Notes: a model not told the origin generated them from the letters alone. DNA of 22,869 nt from Clostridium sp. CAG:508 (GCA_000435755.1 FR889106.1:20402-43270); one strand, 5' to 3'; shown: positions 1 through 7,525, counted from the stretch's first letter. Numbers and translations are program-made.

Positions 1-2
1 AA

Positions 3-803
3 AATGCAATAAAAAGTGCAATAAATAAAGGAACAAAAGTAGTAATAGCTTCAGGAAGAGGAGTTATGTCTGTTAAGAATTTTGCAAACGAAATAGGAGC
101 AAATGAGTATGCAATTTGTGGAAATGGAGCTATAGTATATGATTTTAAAGAAGAAAGTATAATATATGATAAGTTCTTAAGCCAAAAAAAGGTGTTGCAA
201 TTAATAAAAATATGTGAAGAAAATAGTATTTATTATAGTATTTATACTCAAAACAGTATTATAACAAAATCATTAAACTATAACGTTCTATTTTATCATC
301 AAGAAAATGCAAGTAAACCAGATGGCAAAAAAACTAATATATGTATAACAGAAGATGTGTATCAGTATGTATTAAATAGAAAAGAAGAAGATTATACTAA
401 AATAAATATTTGTGATGAAAATAACATAATTTTTAATGGTATAATTAGAAAGTTAAGAGAAGTAAAAGGCATAGATGTATTAGATGTAGGGCATATGTCT
501 AGAAAATTAATGAAATTAGGAACAGAAATACATTCAATAGAATATTTTTATACAGAAATAACAAACGAAAATACAGATAAATGGAATGCACTTAAATTTT
601 TGATTCAAAAACTTGGAATAGAAAGAGAAGAAGTAATTACAATTGGAGATAATGTAAACGATCAAACAATGCTCGAAAATGCCGGACTAGGAGTTGCAAT
701 GGCGAATAGTGCACCATATATACAAAAAATGGCAGATGTTGTTACAGAAAGCAATAATGAAGATGGTGTAGCAAAAGTGATAGAGAAATATATTTTAGAA
801 TAA
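3..803 (+). CDS. Cof-type HAD-superfamily phosphatase, 5' end outside the window
   Basis: This is the C-terminal part of a Cof-like HAD hydrolase, a cytosolic Mg-dependent phosphatase family acting on sugar phosphates, nucleotides or flavin precursors. The frame is open from base 3, upstream of the first ATG at 66, and reads KVVIASGRG, the HAD motif II region. The ATG at 66 is therefore internal and the true start lies before the window. Motif III is the Lys in DKWNAL, followed by motif IV GDNVNDQTM, the metal-binding acidic signature. A cap domain of about 100 residues (C2 type) sits between motifs II and III. Motif I (DxDxT) is not in view. The closing phrase GVAMANS is typical of the family. 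The substrate cannot be told from the sequence. Confidence 0.9.
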   Translation, partial: NAIKSAINKGTKVVIASGRGVMSVKNFANEIGANEYAICGNGAIVYDFKEESIIYDKFLSQKKVLQLIKICEENSIYYSIYTQNSIITKSLNYNVLFYHQENASKPDGKKTNICITEDVYQYVLNRKEEDYTKINICDENNIIFNGIIRKLREVKGIDVLDVGHMSRKLMKLGTEIHSIEYFYTEITNENTDKWNALKFLIQKLGIEREEVITIGDNVNDQTMLENAGLGVAMANSAPYIQKMADVVTESNNEDGVAKVIEKYILE

Positions 804-864
804 TAATTGAATAGAAAAATTAAAAATGCACATAACTATAATTAAATAGGAGTGTGTATTTTTT

Positions 865-1026
865 ATGAAAAAAGACGATAAAAAATTTGCTAAAGAAGAG
901 ATTGGAAATTTAGAAAGATATGAAGACGTTACTAAATATGGTGAATTTGTATCATCATACTTTGCATGGATAAGTCTAGAAGAGCAAAAAAATAGAGTTG
1001 ATAAAATGGAAAATATGACAAAGTAA
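865..1026 (+). CDS. 53-residue hypothetical protein
   Basis: A short charged reading frame runs from ATG 865 to TAA 1026 (53 codons), starting MKKDDKKFAKEEIGN and ending DKMENMTK. An AGGAG sequence at 848-852 lies 12 bases before the ATG, which is a little far but usable. It has no signal peptide, membrane segment or cysteine. It is rich in Lys, Glu and Asp and has a few aromatic residues in the middle (SSYFAWISLEEQ), which suggests a small soluble helical protein. It ends one base before the stop of the convergent XRE gene, so the two genes are packed tail to tail. I do not recognise a family. The ribosome site and codon use support translation, but confidence is moderate because of its size. 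Confidence 0.5.
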   Translation: MKKDDKKFAKEEIGNLERYEDVTKYGEFVSSYFAWISLEEQKNRVDKMENMTK

Positions 1027-1027
1027 T

Positions 1028-1255
1028 TTATGAAATCTTGCGAGAATAAGGCTTGATATTATCAGTTAATCCAACTATGTAATCAATTGAAACATTGTAG
1101 AATTTAGCTAATTTCATCAAATGAAAAATTGGAATAGATCTATTACCATTTTCATATTCAGAATAATATTGTTGAGAAATTCCTAATACTTCAGCAATAT
1201 CTTTTTGATATAAATCTTTATCTTCTCGTAAATTTCTAATTCTAACAAATTTCAT
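1028..1255 (-). CDS. XRE-family HTH transcriptional regulator (small Cro/cI-like repressor)
   Basis: This is a 75-residue DNA-binding protein with a single HTH_3 domain: LRxxxDLYQKDIAEVLGIS is helix 2 with the turn, QQYYSEYENGNRSIP is the recognition helix and following loop, and LMKLAKFYNVSIDYIVGLTD is the usual closing part of the Cro/cI fold. The length suits a stand-alone repressor. The frame can be extended six codons to a TTG at 1273, but the ATG at 1255 matches where such proteins normally begin. The inverted repeat at 1271-1291 lies right on the upstream TTG and would suit an autoregulatory operator. The gene is divergent from the prepilin-like gene, and their predicted -35 elements overlap, so it may control that gene too (inference). 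Confidence 0.85.
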   Translation of the reverse strand: MKFVRIRNLREDKDLYQKDIAEVLGISQQYYSEYENGNRSIPIFHLMKLAKFYNVSIDYIVGLTDNIKPYSRKIS

Positions 1256-1270
1256 ATTAATGTTATATCT

Positions 1271-1291
1271 CAATCTAAATAATCTAGATTG
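1271..1291. promoter_or_regulatory. Inverted repeat, candidate operator of the XRE regulator
   Basis: CAATCTA (1271-1277) and TAGATTG (1285-1291) form a perfect 7-base inverted repeat with a 7-base spacer. It sits immediately upstream of the preferred XRE start codon, inside the predicted 5' leader. Size and symmetry suit a dimeric HTH repressor. The link to the adjacent XRE protein is inference from position only. Confidence 0.4.
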
Positions 1292-1320
1292 AACCCTTTC
1301 TATAAAGTTTATTAAAAAAT

Positions 1321-1349
1321 ATCATAAAAATTTATTAAAGTATTGACCA
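1321..1349 (-). promoter_or_regulatory. Possible promoter of the XRE gene
   Basis: On the minus strand TGGTCA (1344-1349) is followed after 17 bases by TATGAT (1321-1326). The -35 is a four-of-six match and the -10 five of six. Its -35 overlaps the -35 of the divergent prepilin promoter, so polymerase could not occupy both at once. Confidence 0.35.
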
Positions 1350-1371
1350 CACACAACAAGTTATGTATAAT
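1343..1371 (+). promoter_or_regulatory. Sigma-A type promoter of the prepilin-like gene
   Basis: TTGACC (1343-1348), a 17-base spacer and a perfect TATAAT (1366-1371). This predicts a start near 1378 and an 80-base leader before the ATG at 1458. Confidence 0.75.
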
Positions 1372-1457
1372 AAAATTATTACAGGTAATCAATAACAAAA
1401 TGAAAGATACATAAGAGTGAAATAATACATATTAATAAACTAAAGAAGGAGAGAAAG

Positions 1458-2789
1458 ATGAAAAAACAAAAAATTAAAAGCGTTAAAGGTATTACATTAA
1501 TTGCATTAGTAGTAACAATTGTGGTGTTACTAATTTTAGCAGGAGTGAGCGTAAATGCACTATTTGGAAATAGTGGAATAATAGAAAAAGCAAAAGAAGC
1601 ACAAAACGCAATGGACAAGGCAAAAGAAAATGATGAAAAAGGAATAAATGAATTAACTAATTGGATAGACAATCAAGTAAATGGAACTACAGGAGGAAAT
1701 AACAATCCAACAACAAGTGATTTACCAAGTGTAGCAGGCGAGACAATGCCATATTATCCGGATGCAACATTTAAGAAAGTGGAAGGAACAAATTTGGCTG
1801 ATGGCCTAGTAATACAAGATGAAAGTGGAAATGAATATGTATGGATAGAAGTACCAAAAAGCTTATATGCAAATAGCAGTTATAACACAAAAACAACAAC
1901 AGCAGACCAGAAACCTGCTAGTTCAACAGAGTATGATAAAATAGAATATTGCTTGTATAAATATACAGATTACTATAGAAATGGAACAAGTTATACAGAC
2001 ACATATTATTCGGATGCGGCAACAGGATTAACAAGTGAACAATATACGATACTAAAACAAAAAATGTTAAAAAGCGTATATGAAAATGGAGGATTTTGGA
2101 TAGGCAGATATGAGGCAGGAATAACAACAAATAGGACATCAGCAAGTGGAACGCCAACAGAGGTACCATTATCAAAAGTAGGAACAGTGGAAAACCCAGT
2201 ATATCCATATACTTATGTAACATGTAGTCAAGCACAAACATTGACGAGTAAATTATCAATGGGAAAAAATTATAATAGTAGTTTAATGTTTGGAGTACAA
2301 TGGGATTTAGTATTAAAACATATAGAAGTAAAAGAAGTAGCAAAGGGAACAGCTTTAGCAACAATACAAAGTGCATTAAGAAGTGATAGTAAAGACTGGG
2401 GAAATTATTCTAATGCGACATTCACAATAAATAGAGGAAAATATGCAGATTATAAAAGTTATACATTATCAACAACATGGACACCTTATAACCAAACTAC
2501 AAGTAATAATTTTGTAAATGTTAGCAGTGTAAAGCAAGTTCAAAGTGGTAGTGATGGAATCTTATTAACCACAGGAGCAAGTGATACATGTAAAAAGATG
2601 AATATATATGACCTAGCAGGAAATGTATGGGAATGGACATTGGAATACAGTAATTATTCATATGGACCTTGTGTTATCAGAGCAGGTAGTGGTATAGATT
2701 CTGACTCAGAACCCCCTACTTATCGTATGTTTGACTATACAACTAATAAATATGGCCTCCTTGGTTTCAGAGTCTCACTTTTTAAGTAG
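1458..2789 (+). CDS. Prepilin-like secreted protein with C-terminal FGE/C-type-lectin domain; candidate DGR variable protein
   Basis: The 443-residue protein starts with a class III/type IV prepilin-like signal: a basic leader (KKQKIKSVKG), predicted cleavage after Gly11, then the hydrophobic helix ITLIALVVTIVVLLILAG (about residues 12-33). The usual Glu at +5 is Ala16. A short helical stretch (about 38-65) and a Thr/Asn/Gly linker (about 73-92) follow. From about residue 105 to the end it resembles the FGE-sulfatase/SUMF fold, a C-type-lectin-like domain: EYVWIEVPKS, GGFWIGRYEAG, then GNVWEWTLEYS and the terminal GFRVSLFK. In this fold such a C-terminus is a ligand-binding surface in many DGR targets. 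The last 39 codons have a composition unlike the rest (see the variable-region entry). The ribosome site AGAAGGAGAG (1444-1453) fixes the start. The N-terminus suggests surface or pseudopilus display. The ligand is unknown, and no reverse transcriptase is present in the window. Confidence 0.85.
   Translation: MKKQKIKSVKGITLIALVVTIVVLLILAGVSVNALFGNSGIIEKAKEAQNAMDKAKENDEKGINELTNWIDNQVNGTTGGNNNPTTSDLPSVAGETMPYYPDATFKKVEGTNLADGLVIQDESGNEYVWIEVPKSLYANSSYNTKTTTADQKPASSTEYDKIEYCLYKYTDYYRNGTSYTDTYYSDAATGLTSEQYTILKQKMLKSVYENGGFWIGRYEAGITTNRTSASGTPTEVPLSKVGTVENPVYPYTYVTCSQAQTLTSKLSMGKNYNSSLMFGVQWDLVLKHIEVKEVAKGTALATIQSALRSDSKDWGNYSNATFTINRGKYADYKSYTLSTTWTPYNQTTSNNFVNVSSVKQVQSGSDGILLTTGASDTCKKMNIYDLAGNVWEWTLEYSNYSYGPCVIRAGSGIDSDSEPPTYRMFDYTTNKYGLLGFRVSLFK
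2649..2786 (+). other. Candidate DGR variable region in the prepilin-like gene
   Basis: The terminal codons after GNVWEWT have a distinct make-up. In codons 405-443, 28 of 39 end in T or C, against 9 of 39 in codons 16-54 of the same gene. Codons rare elsewhere in the gene (CTC, CTT, CCC, CGT, GTC, TTC) cluster here. This is what adenine-directed mutagenesis of a template rich in AAY codons would leave: free first and second bases and a fixed pyrimidine at the third. The invariant-looking end GGTTTCAGAGTCTCACTTTT encodes the conserved GFRVSLF. Exact boundaries need the template repeat, which is not in the window. Confidence 0.55.
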
Positions 2790-2915
2790 TCATGATTTGT
2801 GGAATGAGAGAAGAATGATGAACAAAAAATGGAAGTGTAAGAGTTAAGCATTTGAAGATAAAAAGTTTAAAGTAGAAAATTATAACGGCATATAACTCAA
2901 TAAATATAGATAAAA

Positions 2916-2957
2916 GTGATAAGCTAAAGACTCTCTCTCGGCTTATCACCTTATTTT
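2916..2957 (+). terminator. Rho-independent terminator after the prepilin-like gene
   Basis: GTGATAAGC (2916-2924) pairs perfectly with GCTTATCAC (2941-2949) around a 16-base, CT-rich loop and is followed by CTTATTTTTT. It separates the prepilin-like unit from the ctsR operon. Confidence 0.8.
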
Positions 2958-2991
2958 TTAAAAAAATTTTAAAAAATTTTTATAAAACATA

Positions 2992-3019
2992 TTGACAAAC
3001 TAAAAAATAAGAGTATAAT
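2992..3019 (+). promoter_or_regulatory. Sigma-A promoter of the ctsR operon
   Basis: Consensus TTGACA (2992-2997), a 16-base spacer and consensus TATAAT (3014-3019). The predicted start (about 3026) places the CtsR operator right at and after the start point, so bound repressor would block initiation or clearance. Confidence 0.85.
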
Positions 3020-3029
3020 ATATATTGTA

Positions 3030-3052
3030 GGTCAAAGAAAGTCAAAGTCAAA
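3030..3052 (+). promoter_or_regulatory. CtsR operator with an extra half-site
   Basis: GGTCAAA (3030-3036), a GAA spacer and AGTCAAA (3040-3046) match the known CtsR heptad direct repeat RGTCAAA-NAN-RGTCAAA. A further AGTCAAA (3046-3052) overlaps the second half-site by one base and runs into the ribosome site AAGGAG (3051-3056). Class III heat-shock control of the operon, including autoregulation by CtsR, follows from this. Confidence 0.9.
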
Positions 3053-3065
3053 GGAGAAAAATAAA

Positions 3066-3515
3066 ATGAAAATGTCAGATGTAATAGAAGATTTTATAAA
3101 GCAAATGTTTGAAGATGAAGATATTATTGAAATACAAAGAAATGACTTAGCACAGCATTTTAATTGTGTACCATCACAAATAAACTATGTAATAGCAACA
3201 AGATTTAAACCATCACAAGGTTATTATGTAGAAAGCAGAAGAGGTGGAGGAGGTCACATTAAAATAGAAAAAGTTAATGTAACCAAAAGCAATTATTTAA
3301 TGCATGTAATAAACAGTATGGAGAATAAAATAACATCACAAGAAGTAGACATTTTTATAAGTAACTTCTTATCAGAAGACATTATTTCTAAAAAAGAAGC
3401 TAAACTATTAAAGGTAGCAACAAGTGACAATGTATTAACAGTTCCTCAAGAAATTAAAGATACTTTAAGAGCAAGAATTTTTAAAAATATGTTAGTTAAT
3501 TTAGTTGAGGACTAA
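3066..3515 (+). CDS. ctsR: CtsR, repressor of class III heat-shock genes
   Basis: CtsR is the dimeric winged-helix repressor of clp genes in Firmicutes; it binds heptad repeats and releases DNA on heat or protein stress. The 149 residues match the family's length (about 150). The N-terminal HTH carries CVPSQINYVIATRF (about residues 34-47), and the beta-wing with the glycine loop RRGGGG (58-63) is the minor-groove-binding and heat-sensing element. The C-terminal helical domain (about 75-149) mediates dimerisation and ClpC/McsB interaction in relatives. A CtsR box lies directly upstream, so autoregulation is expected. A second ATG two codons later is an alternative start. It is first in an operon with mcsA (33-base gap) and clpC. 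Confidence 0.96.
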   Translation: MKMSDVIEDFIKQMFEDEDIIEIQRNDLAQHFNCVPSQINYVIATRFKPSQGYYVESRRGGGGHIKIEKVNVTKSNYLMHVINSMENKITSQEVDIFISNFLSEDIISKKEAKLLKVATSDNVLTVPQEIKDTLRARIFKNMLVNLVED

Positions 3516-3548
3516 TGACCAAACATAAATATAAAGGAGGTAATTTTT

Positions 3549-4028
3549 ATGTTATGTCAAAATTGTGGAAAAAATGAGGTAAACTTTAGATACACTCAAG
3601 TTATAAATGGTGAAAAAAGAGAAATAGCACTTTGTGATAAATGTGCAAAAAAATTAGGTTTAGAAAGTTTAGATTTTTCTAAAGAAATAGAAGATTTATT
3701 TAATATGTCATTTGCAGAAAGCTTTTTACCAAGTTTTGCTAGAACAAATATGTTAGGAAGTAGAAATTTGGGAACAATATTTAATAATGATATATTTAGT
3801 AATCCATTCTTTGGAGAAGTAAGCCAAGAGCCTGAGCAAATAGAAACTACAAGTGGCTTAAGTGATGATGAAAAACAAGATGTATTAAAAGATATTGAAA
3901 ATGCAACAAAGAAAAATAAACAAGAGAACAAAAAACAAAAATTAGAAAGTGAATTAGAAAAAGCAATCAAAGAAGAACGTTATGAAGACGCAGCAAAAAT
4001 AAGAGATGAAATTAAAAAATTAGACTAA
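3549..4028 (+). CDS. mcsA: McsA-like zinc and UVR-motif protein
   Basis: McsA is a zinc-binding adaptor of the CtsR/ClpC stress system. In Bacillus it activates the protein-arginine kinase McsB. This 159-residue protein has an N-terminal four-Cys zinc site (Cys3, Cys6, Cys29, Cys32 as two CxxC pairs), a low-complexity middle and a C-terminal UVR motif (about 131-157, ELEKAIKEERYEDAAKIRDE), which forms the helical hairpin found in UvrB and McsA. A strong AAAGGAGGT sits just ahead of the ATG. The gene lies between ctsR and clpC, as in other Firmicutes, but mcsB, which normally follows, is missing here. Its partner at this locus may therefore be ClpC or CtsR directly (inference). Confidence 0.92.
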   Translation: MLCQNCGKNEVNFRYTQVINGEKREIALCDKCAKKLGLESLDFSKEIEDLFNMSFAESFLPSFARTNMLGSRNLGTIFNNDIFSNPFFGEVSQEPEQIETTSGLSDDEKQDVLKDIENATKKNKQENKKQKLESELEKAIKEERYEDAAKIRDEIKKLD

Positions 4029-4049
4029 TCAGAAGGGAAGTGTATATGT

Positions 4050-6497
4050 ATGGTATATAAATTTACTAAAAGAGCAGAAAAAGCATTAGAATATGCAGGT
4101 GACCTAGCACAAGGTTTTGGACATAATTATATAGGTACAGAGCATATTTTATATGGTTTAGTAAAAGAAGGTAGTGGTGTTGCAAGCCAAGTACTTAATA
4201 TGCAAAAAATTACAGCAGAAAATGTTGTAGAAGAAATTGAAGTTTTAATAGGCAAAGGAGATAAATCTCAAAATAGAGGTGAAATAGGTTTTACACCTCG
4301 TTCAAAAAGAGTTATTGAAAATGCCTTTTTAGAGGCTAGAAAATTAGGTTCTGAATTTATTGGAACAGAACATTTACTTATAGGGATTATGCGTGAAGGT
4401 GATAGTGTTGCTGTTAGAATAATGATGGATTTAAATGTAAACCCTCAAAAATTATATAATGAAATTGTTAAAGTTATAAATGAAGATGAGAATGCAGGAG
4501 TAAGTGACAAGCAACCTAAAGGAAAAGCAAGAGGTAGCTATAATCAAACACCTACTTTAAATCAATATGGAACAGATTTAACTAAAAAAGCAACTGAAGG
4601 AAAACTTGACCCAGTTATAGGCAGAAAAGATGAAATTCAAAGGGTTATACAAATTTTATCAAGAAGAACTAAAAATAATCCATGTTTAATTGGTGAACCA
4701 GGTGTTGGTAAAACAGCAGTAGCAGAAGGATTAGCAGAGAGAATAATTGCTGAAGATGTACCAGAAATGTTAAAAAATAAAAGAGTAGTAAGCTTAGATA
4801 TCGCTAGTATGGTAGCTGGTGCAAAATATCGTGGTGACTTTGAGGAAAGAATTAAAAAATGCTTAGAAGAGGTTAAAAAAGCAGGAGATGTTATATTATT
4901 TATAGACGAAGTTCATACAATTGTTGGAGCTGGTTCAGCAGAAGGTGCAGTTGATGCTGCAAATATTTTAAAACCACTTCTTGCAAGAGGAGAGGTTCAA
5001 GTTATTGGTGCTACAACTTTAAATGAATACCGCAAGTATATTGAAAAAGATAGTGCATTAGAAAGACGTTTTAGCCCGGTAACAGTAGGTGAACCAACAA
5101 ATGAAGAAACAATAGAAATATTAAAAGGAATTCGTGATAGATATGAAGCACATCATAATGTAAAAATAACAGATGAAGCTATAAAAGCAGCAGTTGAGTT
5201 ATCTACTAGATATATAAATGACAGATTTTTACCAGACAAAGCAATAGATTTAGTTGACGAGGCAGCATCTAGAGTAAAAATGAGAACATATACTCAACCA
5301 GATACATTAAAAAAATTAGAAGAAGAAATTTCTGCTATGAATAAAGAAAAAGATGATGCTATTAAAGTTCAAGACTTTGAAAAAGCAGCAGGCTTAAGAG
5401 ATAAAATAAATGTAGAAAAAGAAAAATTACAAAAAGAAAAAGAAAAATGGGAGAGCAAAAATACTAAAAGTATAACTACTCTAACAGAAGAAGATATAGC
5501 AGAAGTAGTAGCTAGTTGGACTGGTGTACCAGTTAAAAAATTAACTCAAACTGAAAATGAAAAATTAAGAAACTTAGAGCAAACTTTACATCAAAGAGTA
5601 ATTGGTCAAAATGAAGCTGTTGACGCAGTTGCAAAAGCTATAAGAAGGGGAAGAGTTGGTTTAAAAGATCCAAATCGTCCAATAGGTTCATTCTTATTCT
5701 TAGGTCCTACTGGTGTAGGTAAAACTGAACTATCAAAAGCATTAGCTGAAAGCTTATTTGGAAATGAAGATGCAATGATTAGAATTGATATGTCTGAATA
5801 TATGGAAGGACATTCTGTATCTAAATTAATTGGTTCTCCTCCAGGTTATGTTGGATTTGACGAAGGTGGTCAATTAACAGAAAAAATTAGAAGAAAACCA
5901 TATTCAGTAATTCTATTTGATGAGATTGAAAAAGCTCACCCAGATGTAATGAATATGTTACTTCAAATTCTTGATGATGGTAGATTAACAGATGCTCAAG
6001 GAAGAACAGTTAACTTTAAAAATACAGTTATAATAATGACATCTAATATTGGTGCAAGACTAATTACAGATAAAACTACTTTAGGATTTTCAGCAAAAGA
6101 CAAAAAGGAAGAAAGCCAAAAAGAATATGAGACAATTAAAAAAGATGTTATGGGAGAATTAAAGAAACAATTTAGACCAGAATTTATTAACCGTATAGAT
6201 GAAATTATTGTATTCCATAAATTAAACGAGGAAGATATTAAACAAATAATTGATATTATGCTAAATCAAGTAACAAAAAGAATGGCAGAAAAAAGCTATA
6301 AATTTGAGATTGATAATAGTGTAAAAGAGTTAATTGCTAAAAAAGGTGTTGATACTGACTATGGTGCAAGACCATTAAAAAGAGCAATACAAAACATACT
6401 AGAAGATAAAATTGCAGAAGAAATTTTAAATGGAAATATTAAACCAAATAAAAAGGCAGTTATTAAAGCAGAAGATGACAAGATTGTAATAAATTAA
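4050..6497 (+). CDS. clpC: ClpC, AAA+ unfoldase of the ClpCP protease
   Basis: ClpC is a hexameric ATP-driven unfoldase that feeds substrates to ClpP. All expected parts are present in 815 residues. The double Clp N-domain (about 1-145) carries adaptor contacts. AAA-1 has Walker A GEPGVGKT (215-222) and Walker B VILFIDE (281-287). The middle/UVR coiled segment (about 420-456) distinguishes ClpC from ClpA and ClpB. AAA-2 has Walker A GPTGVGKT (552-559), Walker B VILFDE (620-625) and the sensor/arginine region RPEFINRIDE. A Leu-Gly-Phe tripeptide at about 678-680 fits the ClpP-docking loop, so this is a protease partner and not a disaggregase. The start ATG 4050 is preceded by GAAGGGAAG and lies 21 bases after mcsA. 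Regulation is by CtsR from the operon promoter. Confidence 0.97.
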   Translation: MVYKFTKRAEKALEYAGDLAQGFGHNYIGTEHILYGLVKEGSGVASQVLNMQKITAENVVEEIEVLIGKGDKSQNRGEIGFTPRSKRVIENAFLEARKLGSEFIGTEHLLIGIMREGDSVAVRIMMDLNVNPQKLYNEIVKVINEDENAGVSDKQPKGKARGSYNQTPTLNQYGTDLTKKATEGKLDPVIGRKDEIQRVIQILSRRTKNNPCLIGEPGVGKTAVAEGLAERIIAEDVPEMLKNKRVVSLDIASMVAGAKYRGDFEERIKKCLEEVKKAGDVILFIDEVHTIVGAGSAEGAVDAANILKPLLARGEVQVIGATTLNEYRKYIEKDSALERRFSPVTVGEPTNEETIEILKGIRDRYEAHHNVKITDEAIKAAVELSTRYINDRFLPDKAIDLVDEAASRVKMRTYTQPDTLKKLEEEISAMNKEKDDAIKVQDFEKAAGLRDKINVEKEKLQKEKEKWESKNTKSITTLTEEDIAEVVASWTGVPVKKLTQTENEKLRNLEQTLHQRVIGQNEAVDAVAKAIRRGRVGLKDPNRPIGSFLFLGPTGVGKTELSKALAESLFGNEDAMIRIDMSEYMEGHSVSKLIGSPPGYVGFDEGGQLTEKIRRKPYSVILFDEIEKAHPDVMNMLLQILDDGRLTDAQGRTVNFKNTVIIMTSNIGARLITDKTTLGFSAKDKKEESQKEYETIKKDVMGELKKQFRPEFINRIDEIIVFHKLNEEDIKQIIDIMLNQVTKRMAEKSYKFEIDNSVKELIAKKGVDTDYGARPLKRAIQNILEDKIAEEILNGNIKPNKKAVIKAEDDKIVIN

Positions 6498-6501
6498 AAT
6501 A

Positions 6502-6537
6502 GAAGAGGCCGAGCAAATTGCTCGGCTTCTTTCTTTA
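6502..6537. terminator. Strong terminator between clpC and the convergent CDF gene
   Basis: GCCGAGCAA (6508-6516) and TTGCTCGGC (6518-6526) form a near-perfect stem, flanked by GAAG on the left and CTTCTTTCTTT on the right. The minus strand also gives a T-rich tail, so it probably stops both convergent transcripts. Confidence 0.9.
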
Positions 6538-6545
6538 ATTTAATA

Positions 6546-7403
6546 CTAAATTGGATTTACGTGTACTATTGCTTTATAAACATTATCTAATTCATTTACA
6601 TCTTTCTCAAACTTGTCAGCTAATTTATGGCTATCAAAGGTAGGCATATTTCCATCAACACATATGGTTAAAACAACAATATACTTATAGCCAACAGGAG
6701 TAGAAGATATTGCATCTAACTTTTTTATTTCTTTATAATTATGAGCAATATCAGTAATTATTTCTTCGGTTTTAGGGTCTATTGACTTATCCATTAAGAT
6801 GTTGTAACTTTCCATAAAAATTTTAAAGCCTGTAATGCATATCCAAATAGAAATAGTAATACCAACTATACTATCAAACCAATAAATATTTATAAGAGTA
6901 AATAAGATAGAAACAAGAGTAAGACTAGTTACAATACAATCATTAAAATGGTCCTTTTTATTTGCCTCTAGCAAAATATTGTTATATTTCTTAGCTAATC
7001 TTGAAGTATATAAATAGAGTGAAAGTTTTACAATAATTGTAACTAAACAAACGGCAACTAAAAGCCAGGAAAATACTAAATTGCTACCATTAATTAAAGT
7101 ATAAACAGAATCATATAAAAGTTTAAATGCAATTACAACCATAGATATGGCGATAAACATAGAAAATAAATACTCTGCTTTTCCATGACCAAAGTTATGG
7201 TCAGAATCTTCAGGAGTACTTGCAATTTTGTTTCCAATAAAAGTCATAAGAGATGCAAAAATATCACCTGCGCTATTAGCAGCATCTGCAATCATAGCTT
7301 GACTTTTAAATACAAATCCTACTGTTCCTTTAATTATTAATAAAAATATATTGCCAATTATTCCAAATAATCCAGCTTTTTTAGTTTCTTCAAAACGATT
7401 CAT
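6546..7403 (-). CDS. Cation diffusion facilitator exporter, probably Mn(II) type
   Basis: CDF proteins are proton-coupled divalent-metal exporters of the inner membrane, acting as dimers. This 285-residue protein has six predicted membrane helices (first at about 10-32) and a C-terminal cytoplasmic ferredoxin-like domain (about 205-285) ending HVNPI. The TM2 metal site reads N43-x3-D47 (NSAGD) and the TM5 site D151-x3-D155 (DHFND). The family's Mn-type members have Asn/Asp with Asp-x3-Asp, whereas Zn/Fe types have His-x3-Asp in TM5, so Mn efflux is the best guess. The conserved HNFGHGKAE loop (69-77) between TM2 and TM3 is present. AAGGA lies about eight bases ahead of the ATG. It is a single gene convergent with clpC. 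Confidence 0.9.
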   Translation of the reverse strand: MNRFEETKKAGLFGIIGNIFLLIIKGTVGFVFKSQAMIADAANSAGDIFASLMTFIGNKIASTPEDSDHNFGHGKAEYLFSMFIAISMVVIAFKLLYDSVYTLINGSNLVFSWLLVAVCLVTIIVKLSLYLYTSRLAKKYNNILLEANKKDHFNDCIVTSLTLVSILFTLINIYWFDSIVGITISIWICITGFKIFMESYNILMDKSIDPKTEEIITDIAHNYKEIKKLDAISSTPVGYKYIVVLTICVDGNMPTFDSHKLADKFEKDVNELDNVYKAIVHVNPI

Positions 7404-7496
7404 AATAATATCCTTACTTTAAATTTAAAATGATTATATCATATATTTTACAACAAAAAACTAAAAATATGAAAATAGTTAAGAAAAATGTTAAAT

Positions 7497-7525
7497 TTGC
7501 AAATTATGTAAATTAGTGGTATAAT
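7497..7525 (+). promoter_or_regulatory. Promoter of the deoxyribosyltransferase-like gene
   Basis: TTGCAA (7497-7502), a 17-base spacer and perfect TATAAT (7520-7525). Just downstream, CATTC-GCAA-GAATG (7533-7546) is a short hairpin or operator-like palindrome in the predicted leader. Confidence 0.65.

Noticed and set aside
1918..2376. Long minus-strand frame inside the prepilin-like gene
   Set aside because: It is Leu/Phe-rich antisense translation of an A-rich gene, has no ribosome site and no family likeness; the sense gene is clear.
2790..2915. Possible DGR template repeat or reverse-transcriptase start after the prepilin-like gene
   Set aside because: I found no stretch resembling the variable tail and no reverse-transcriptase motif here or elsewhere in the window.
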